A stretch of 64,000 nucleotides of DNA from PALSA-1296 sp038322815 (GTDB lineage Bacteria; Bacteroidota; Ignavibacteria; Palsa-1295): the NCBI GenBank assembly GCA_038322815.1, contig JBBQGG010000004.1, forward strand, positions 23,869 to 87,868, given 5' to 3'. The position numbers and the translations under genes were made by a program. Positions 60,598 through 64,000 of the stretch are shown here, one piece after another. The notes under the pieces were generated by a model. The model was given only the letters and a program-made list of their open reading frames with translations. It was not told where the DNA came from and made no database searches. How positions within the stretch are numbered: position 1 is the stretch's first letter; every line of letters begins with the position of its first letter.

Positions 60598-61314
60598 GGG
60601 GATCACTTTCGATCCTACTCCCTCTTCCGTCAGTACCCGAAGCAGATTCCCTTTCTGATTCATATTAAACACGATTATTGGCAGCTTGTTCTCCTGACAC
60701 ATCGTGATCGCTGTCATATCCATAATACGCAATCCTTTGGAAAGAACATCTGCATAACTTATTTCAGGAATGCGAATAGCGTTCGGATTTTTTTCGGGGT
60801 CGGAATCGTAAATGCCATCAACTCGTGTGCCTTTGAGAACTGCTTCAGCATCGATCTCCGAAGCGCGAAGAGCTGCGGCTGTATCCGTTGTAAAATACGG
60901 ATTACCGGTTCCGCTTCCGAAAATCACTACCCTACCTTTTTCAAGATGGCGGATAGCTTTGCGCCGAATAAATGGTTCAGCAATTGCCGTCATTGTGATC
61001 GCTGACATCAGCCGTGTATCAACACCTTTGGCTTCAAGTGTATTTTGGAGAGCAAGACAATTGATCATCGTTGCAAGCATTCCCATATAATCGCCTTGCA
61101 CTTTTTGGACACCATCAACACTGGATTTGACACCGCGATAAATATTTCCGCCTCCTACCACAACACCGACTTCACAGCCTATATTATGGGCAGCGATAAG
61201 ATCATCGGCAAACTGATTCACAACTTTAGGATCAATACCGAACTCCTCAGTTCCCATGAGCGACTCACCTGAGAGTTTTAGTAAGATGCGTTTATACGTG
61301 GGTGTAATTGACAT
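60595..61314 (-). CDS. pyrH: Uridylate kinase
   Basis: Phosphorylates UMP to UDP as a hexamer. 239 residues from the ATG at 61314 (MSITPTYKRILLKLSGES): amino-acid-kinase fold with VVVGGGNIYRG, DYMGMLATMINCLALQN, the uridine-binding TGNPYFTTDTAAALRA, and MDMTAITMCQENKLPI. An upstream in-frame start at 61350 has no family support. It is followed by frr; the rpsB-tsf pair that often precedes it is absent, replaced by the acquired segment at 61.5-64 kb. Confidence 0.96.
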   Translation of the reverse strand: MSITPTYKRILLKLSGESLMGTEEFGIDPKVVNQFADDLIAAHNIGCEVGVVVGGGNIYRGVKSSVDGVQKVQGDYMGMLATMINCLALQNTLEAKGVDTRLMSAITMTAIAEPFIRRKAIRHLEKGRVVIFGSGTGNPYFTTDTAAALRASEIDAEAVLKGTRVDGIYDSDPEKNPNAIRIPEISYADVLSKGLRIMDMTAITMCQENKLPIIVFNMNQKGNLLRVLTEEGVGSKVIP

Positions 61315-61429
61315 TATCTGTGCAAAAATACGATTTATTGCCACCTTCAAACAAACTTTCTACCTCTTTTGATACCATCAAAGGATACTAATTTATTCTC
61401 AAAAAAACTCGTCAAAAATTTATTTTATT

Positions 61430-61460
61430 AAAAAAGCCCGGCAATTTACCGGGCTTTTAA
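61430..61460 (-). terminator. Intrinsic terminator upstream of pyrH
   Basis: AAAAGCCCGG-caattta-CCGGGCTTTT, an almost perfect stem with A and T runs on both sides. On the minus strand it would end transcription entering from the accessory genes and isolate pyrH, which needs its own promoter at 61315-61430. Confidence 0.85.
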
Positions 61461-61547
61461 ATACAGAATGATTATATTAGATTACGCCTCTGCCATTGCT
61501 GGCTCATGATGTCCTTTACTGTGATCTCAATCTCGCAAGTTATCCCT

Positions 61548-61994
61548 TCAAGCAAAAGTTTTTGCAGTAACCTGTTCTTTTACAAACATTGCTGCTACAA
61601 TTCCGAAAACGATGTGTCCAATGGCACTGCCAACCATTATTAACATCATGCTGCCTTCCATTGGCGGCATTCCGCCCATCATAACACCCATAATTCCAAT
61701 TGCAATTTGGGCAAATATAAAAACTACAAAGCCAAAGATTGCCCCTTTCAAAATATTACTATCTACTTTTTTTACGACTTTAATAAAGAAGAAAGCGTAA
61801 GCCATTGCGAAAATTATTCCTATCATAAAGTGCATGAGCCAACCAACTACGATTGGTACACCCATCATCATAGAAAGCATCGCAGGCGGACTCATTTTTG
61901 GCATTCCCATCATGGGAGCAATCATCATGACTATTGTCATTACAGCAGTAGCAACAATGCCACCGATAATTGCTTGTGTGAGTTTGTTAAACAT
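61548..61994 (-). CDS. Small Met-rich membrane protein (DUF6789-like)
   Basis: 148 residues from the ATG at 61994 (MFNKLTQAIIGGIVATAV). Four membrane helices with many methionines and glycines (MMIAPMMGMPKMSP, MLSMMMGVPIV, GIMGVMMGGMPPM). I associate this four-helix form with the DUF6789 family. A longer in-frame start (62120) has no support and overlaps the next gene. The Met-rich helices suggest a role in soft-metal (copper or silver) handling, together with the neighbouring exported Met/Cys-rich protein; this is inference. Confidence 0.65.
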   Translation of the reverse strand: MFNKLTQAIIGGIVATAVMTIVMMIAPMMGMPKMSPPAMLSMMMGVPIVVGWLMHFMIGIIFAMAYAFFFIKVVKKVDSNILKGAIFGFVVFIFAQIAIGIMGVMMGGMPPMEGSMMLIMVGSAIGHIVFGIVAAMFVKEQVTAKTFA

Positions 61995-62064
61995 CGTTTT
62001 ATTTTTTATTTGTTTGGAAATTAAATCGGAGACTATTGTTGATATAGTCCCCGATTTAAATGAA

Positions 62065-62427
62065 TTACATTTTCTTATACATTGGGCATTCAGTACCGCA
62101 AACATGTCCTTTCTGTCCATGAGGAATCATCACAACCTTGCCATTCTTCTCAATCTCATAACCATTCATCAGTTTCATGGTAGAGCCATCGGGTTTTGTA
62201 ACTATACCGTCTGTTGAAACTTTACACCCATCTGAGCAGGAGTAAGTTTTAGTAAGCGGAGTGCATTTGCTTTTGGTGCACAACATAGCTTTGTTGTCCA
62301 TCATCATCACCCCAGCTTTCATTCCCATTTTGTGTTTTTCTTTCATCCCCATTTTAGGAGATGTCTTAGCATGTGATACTGCTGAAATGCCAATAATAAT
62401 GGCAAGCGCTAAAATTAATTTTTTCAT
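62065..62427 (-). CDS. Exported Met/Cys-rich protein (DUF6799-like)
   Basis: 120 residues with a signal peptide (ends SAVSHA). The mature N-terminal half is Met/Lys/His-rich (MGMKEKHKMGMKAGVMMMD), followed by cysteine pairs (LCTKSKCTPL, SCSDGCKV) and a DUF6799-type strand pair (DGIVTKPDGSTMKLMNG). The end HVCGTECPMYKKM adds two more cysteines. Met, His and Cys clusters like these bind copper or similar metals in the periplasm, as inference. It is upstream of the Met-rich membrane protein on the same strand, next to an insertion sequence. Confidence 0.65.
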   Translation of the reverse strand: MKKLILALAIIIGISAVSHAKTSPKMGMKEKHKMGMKAGVMMMDNKAMLCTKSKCTPLTKTYSCSDGCKVSTDGIVTKPDGSTMKLMNGYEIEKNGKVVMIPHGQKGHVCGTECPMYKKM

Positions 62428-62727
62428 TCCTATGATTGTTAATTGTTAAAAAATTTGAATTACATACGAATAGTCGGGGCAAATTCCAAATCCTGACAAC
62501 TTAATTGATAAATATTTTTGGAGCGTTTTTACTGCTTAGAACGGCATTTTACTTTCCATAACTGCAATAAATGCAACAATCGTTTTCTTAGGGTCTTAAA
62601 ACAGCGTATTACAAATTCAGCGATAAACAGGCCGATTGTTCCAATTTTATCGAAGCTAACTTAAGACTTCCCCCATTTGAGAGGACACTGAACGGTGTGG
62701 TATATTTGCAGAAAGGACTATACCACC

Positions 62728-63069
62728 ATGACAGAGAATCAGGATCAATTATCGACACCTCAGAACGTCGGAGAACGAAAGCGTTACCGTCAGTATGACG
62801 AGCAGTTTAAGCGCGAAGCGGTGAGTTTGCTTGCGACATCGGGCAGAAGCGCGAGTTCGGTAGCCAGGAGCTTGGGGATTCATTCGAACTTGCTTCATAC
62901 CTGGCGTAAACAGTATGGAAGTAAGCAAGCGGCGAAGGCACAGGCTTCGGCTCCGGCAGCGATGCCATCGCTGGTAGAGATGGAATTGCGGAAGAAGCTT
63001 CGCGAAGCGGAGATGGAACGGGACATTTTAAAAAAAGCAATTTCCGTCTTCTCACGTCCGCAGCCATGA
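62728..63069 (+). CDS. IS3 family transposase OrfA
   Basis: 113 residues from the ATG at 62728 (gaaagga upstream). Helix-turn-helix of the IS3/IS911 type: FKREAVSLLATSGRSASSVA, LGIHSNLLHTWRKQY, then a leucine-zipper-like helix (ELRKKLREAEMERDILKKAI) for multimerisation. It recognises the terminal repeats. The A7 run at 63030-63036 lies in the LKKA codons and would slip -1 into orfB to make the OrfAB transposase. The stop overlaps the orfB ATG (ATGA). A GTG at 62695 inside the terminal repeat is not a credible start. Confidence 0.88.
   Translation: MTENQDQLSTPQNVGERKRYRQYDEQFKREAVSLLATSGRSASSVARSLGIHSNLLHTWRKQYGSKQAAKAQASAPAAMPSLVEMELRKKLREAEMERDILKKAISVFSRPQP
63030..63037 (+). promoter_or_regulatory. 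Programmed -1 frameshift site of the IS
   Basis: AAAAAAAG, read in orfA as ..A AAA AAA G. A -1 slip continues in the orfB frame (AGC AAT TTC CGT) and passes through the orfB ATG at 63066, as in IS911 and IS150. Confidence 0.75.
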
Positions 63070-63985
63070 AATACGATTTCATCACGCAGGAACGTCCGCA
63101 GTATCCGGTGCATCTGTTATGCCGCGTACTCGCGGTATCGCGGAGCGGCTACTATCGCCATCTGAGCCGCCCATCCGAAGGCAAGCGTGCATCGGCCAAT
63201 CGTGAGTTAGTCGCAGAGATCCGTGAGATCGTGACAACGCATAAGCGTCGCTACGGCAGTCCGCGGGTAACGGCGGAGTTGAAGCGTCGCCGCAGGCGGT
63301 GCTCACGTAACCGCGTCGCTCGTCTGATGCACAGCTATGATCTCTTGGCACGACAGAAGAAGCGGTACCGGATCACCACCCTCAATGTAATAGCCCCCAC
63401 CGCCGTCACGTTCCGTCACCCAATATTCTTGCCAAGCAGTTTCGAGCCGATGCGCCGAACCAGAAATGGCTGAGTGATATTACCTATATCGCCACAGCCG
63501 AAGGATGGATGTTCCTGACGGTTGTCATGGACATGGCTTCGAGAAGAGTCGTCGGACGTTCGCTCTGTCTGAGTCTCGAACAAGAGACGACGCTTCGCGC
63601 GATGACGCAAGCCCTCGGCAGGAGAAAACCTGCAAGCGGATTGATCGTGCACTCTGACCGAGGATCGCAGTATACCGCGCATGCCTTTCGCCAATTACTC
63701 GGCGAGCATGGCATACGCCAAAGTATGAGCGGTACTGGCAACTGTTACGATAATGCCCCCATGGAATCCTTCTTCAAAACATTGAAGAGAGAACTCGTCG
63801 ATTGGGAAAACTATCAGACCAGAGACCAGGCAAAAAAGAGTATCATCGAATACATCGAACTCTATTACAATAACGAACGATTACACTCAGCGCTCGGATA
63901 TAAAACCCCGAACGAATGGGAAGAAATGCAAAGGAAAAAAATACAATCAACCATAAACAAAATCACACTGGGCAGTGTCTACTAA
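63066..63985 (+). pseudogene. IS3 family transposase OrfB, frameshifted
   Basis: The first frame (63066-63473) has the HTH_21-type start VHLLCRVLAVSRSGYYRHLS and YGSPRVTAELKRR, ending after ARQKKRYRITT. From about 63385 the neighbouring frame continues (PNQKWLSDITYIA, then VVMDMASRRVVGRS, HSDRGSQYTA, MESFFKTLKRELV, YNNERLHSALGY). This provides the DDE catalytic residues: Asp in SDITYI, Asp in HSDRGSQ and Glu in MESFFKT. The frames differ by one base near 63380-63400 (CTCAATGTAATAGCC). The rve catalytic core is otherwise complete, so the damage is recent. Confidence 0.85.
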
Positions 63986-64000
63986 ATCGGGGCAAGTCCA

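Larger units (their letters stand above)
62665..64000 (+). mobile_element. IS3 family insertion sequence
   Basis: Terminal inverted repeats: the left end 62665-62699 (gacttcccccatttgagagg onward) pairs with the right end 63964-63998 in reverse complement, with about 26 of 35 matches, including gactt, cccc, gacactg and gtgtg. Between them lie orfA and orfB in the IS3 arrangement, with an A7G slippery site at 63030-63037 for the -1 fusion frameshift. The element ends at or just past the window edge (CA end at 63999-64000). Total length near 1.34 kb. orfB carries an extra frameshift, so this copy is probably inactive. Confidence 0.85.

Noticed and set aside
62695..62727. GTG start of IS orfA inside the terminal repeat
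   Set aside because: The ATG at 62728 has a ribosome-binding sequence (gaaagga) and fits OrfA length.
1..64000. tRNA, rRNA or tmRNA genes
   Set aside because: No TTCRANNC-type T-loop with matching acceptor stem or rRNA-like sequence was seen in the gaps; TTCGA strings found are inside coding regions.

Overview
The window is about 64 kb of AT-rich (roughly 42% GC by eye) bacterial chromosome with long same-strand operons. The organism looks like a member of the FCB group (Bacteroidota/Chlorobiota/Ignavibacteria/Kapabacteria). The signs are several secreted proteins with type IX secretion C-terminal sorting domains, a TonB receptor next to a DUF4249 lipoprotein, two DUF2723 glycosyltransferase-like membrane proteins, promoters of the TTTG / TAnnTTTG type, and an EF-P whose tip reads PGNLRAF (to my knowledge a Chlorobi/Ignavibacteria-like rather than Bacteroidia-like loop). 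I cannot name the species.

Layout. 1-1.7 kb: isc operon start (Rrf2/IscR-like regulator, then iscS cut by the window edge). 1.8-6.2 kb: a small accessory/defence island with a PmeII-like restriction-modification pair, a cytoplasmic trypsin-like peptidase, two antitoxin-like genes each bracketed by direct repeats, a HicB-like gene with a broken hicA, and an antitoxin gene fragment. 6.4-20.2 kb: envelope glycosylation genes (GT9, YfhO, ALG5-like GT2, two DUF2723 proteins) mixed with a glutathionylspermidine-synthase-like gene, small lipoproteins and a frameshifted secreted protein. 20.4-25.6 kb: marR, a truncated doxX, hemW, lepB, lepA. 25.7-32.4 kb: a broken beta-propeller gene, a 1081-residue IgGFc-binding-domain secreted protein, murA, and a secreted propeller protein. 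32.6-40.8 kb, plus strand: miaB, a copper monooxygenase-like lipoprotein, a TonB receptor, a DUF4249 lipoprotein and an outer-membrane barrel.

40.8-46 kb is one compact minus-strand operon phoH-cdaA-pcm-miaA-folB-folK-deoxynucleoside kinase-small membrane protein, joining folate, tRNA modification and c-di-AMP synthesis. Then come a LysM protein and lipoprotein, guaA, a frameshifted T9SS protein, a three-gene PIN-domain toxin module, gcvH-accC-accB-efp, a secreted metallopeptidase-like protein, clpC, a methyltransferase, and pyrH-frr. The right end (61.5-64 kb) is an acquired-looking segment: two Met/Cys-rich proteins and an IS3-family insertion sequence with both terminal inverted repeats and a frameshifted orfB.

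Three themes stand out. First, several families of interspersed palindromic repeats fill most intergenic gaps. One family lies in frame inside two glycosylation genes, and another appears to supply part of a signal peptide. Second, secreted and toxin genes are unusually often broken by single frameshifts. Third, some core enzymes carry notable substitutions: MurA has Asp in place of the fosfomycin-target Cys, and EF-P has Asn at the loop tip. I see no rRNA, tRNA or CRISPR array.
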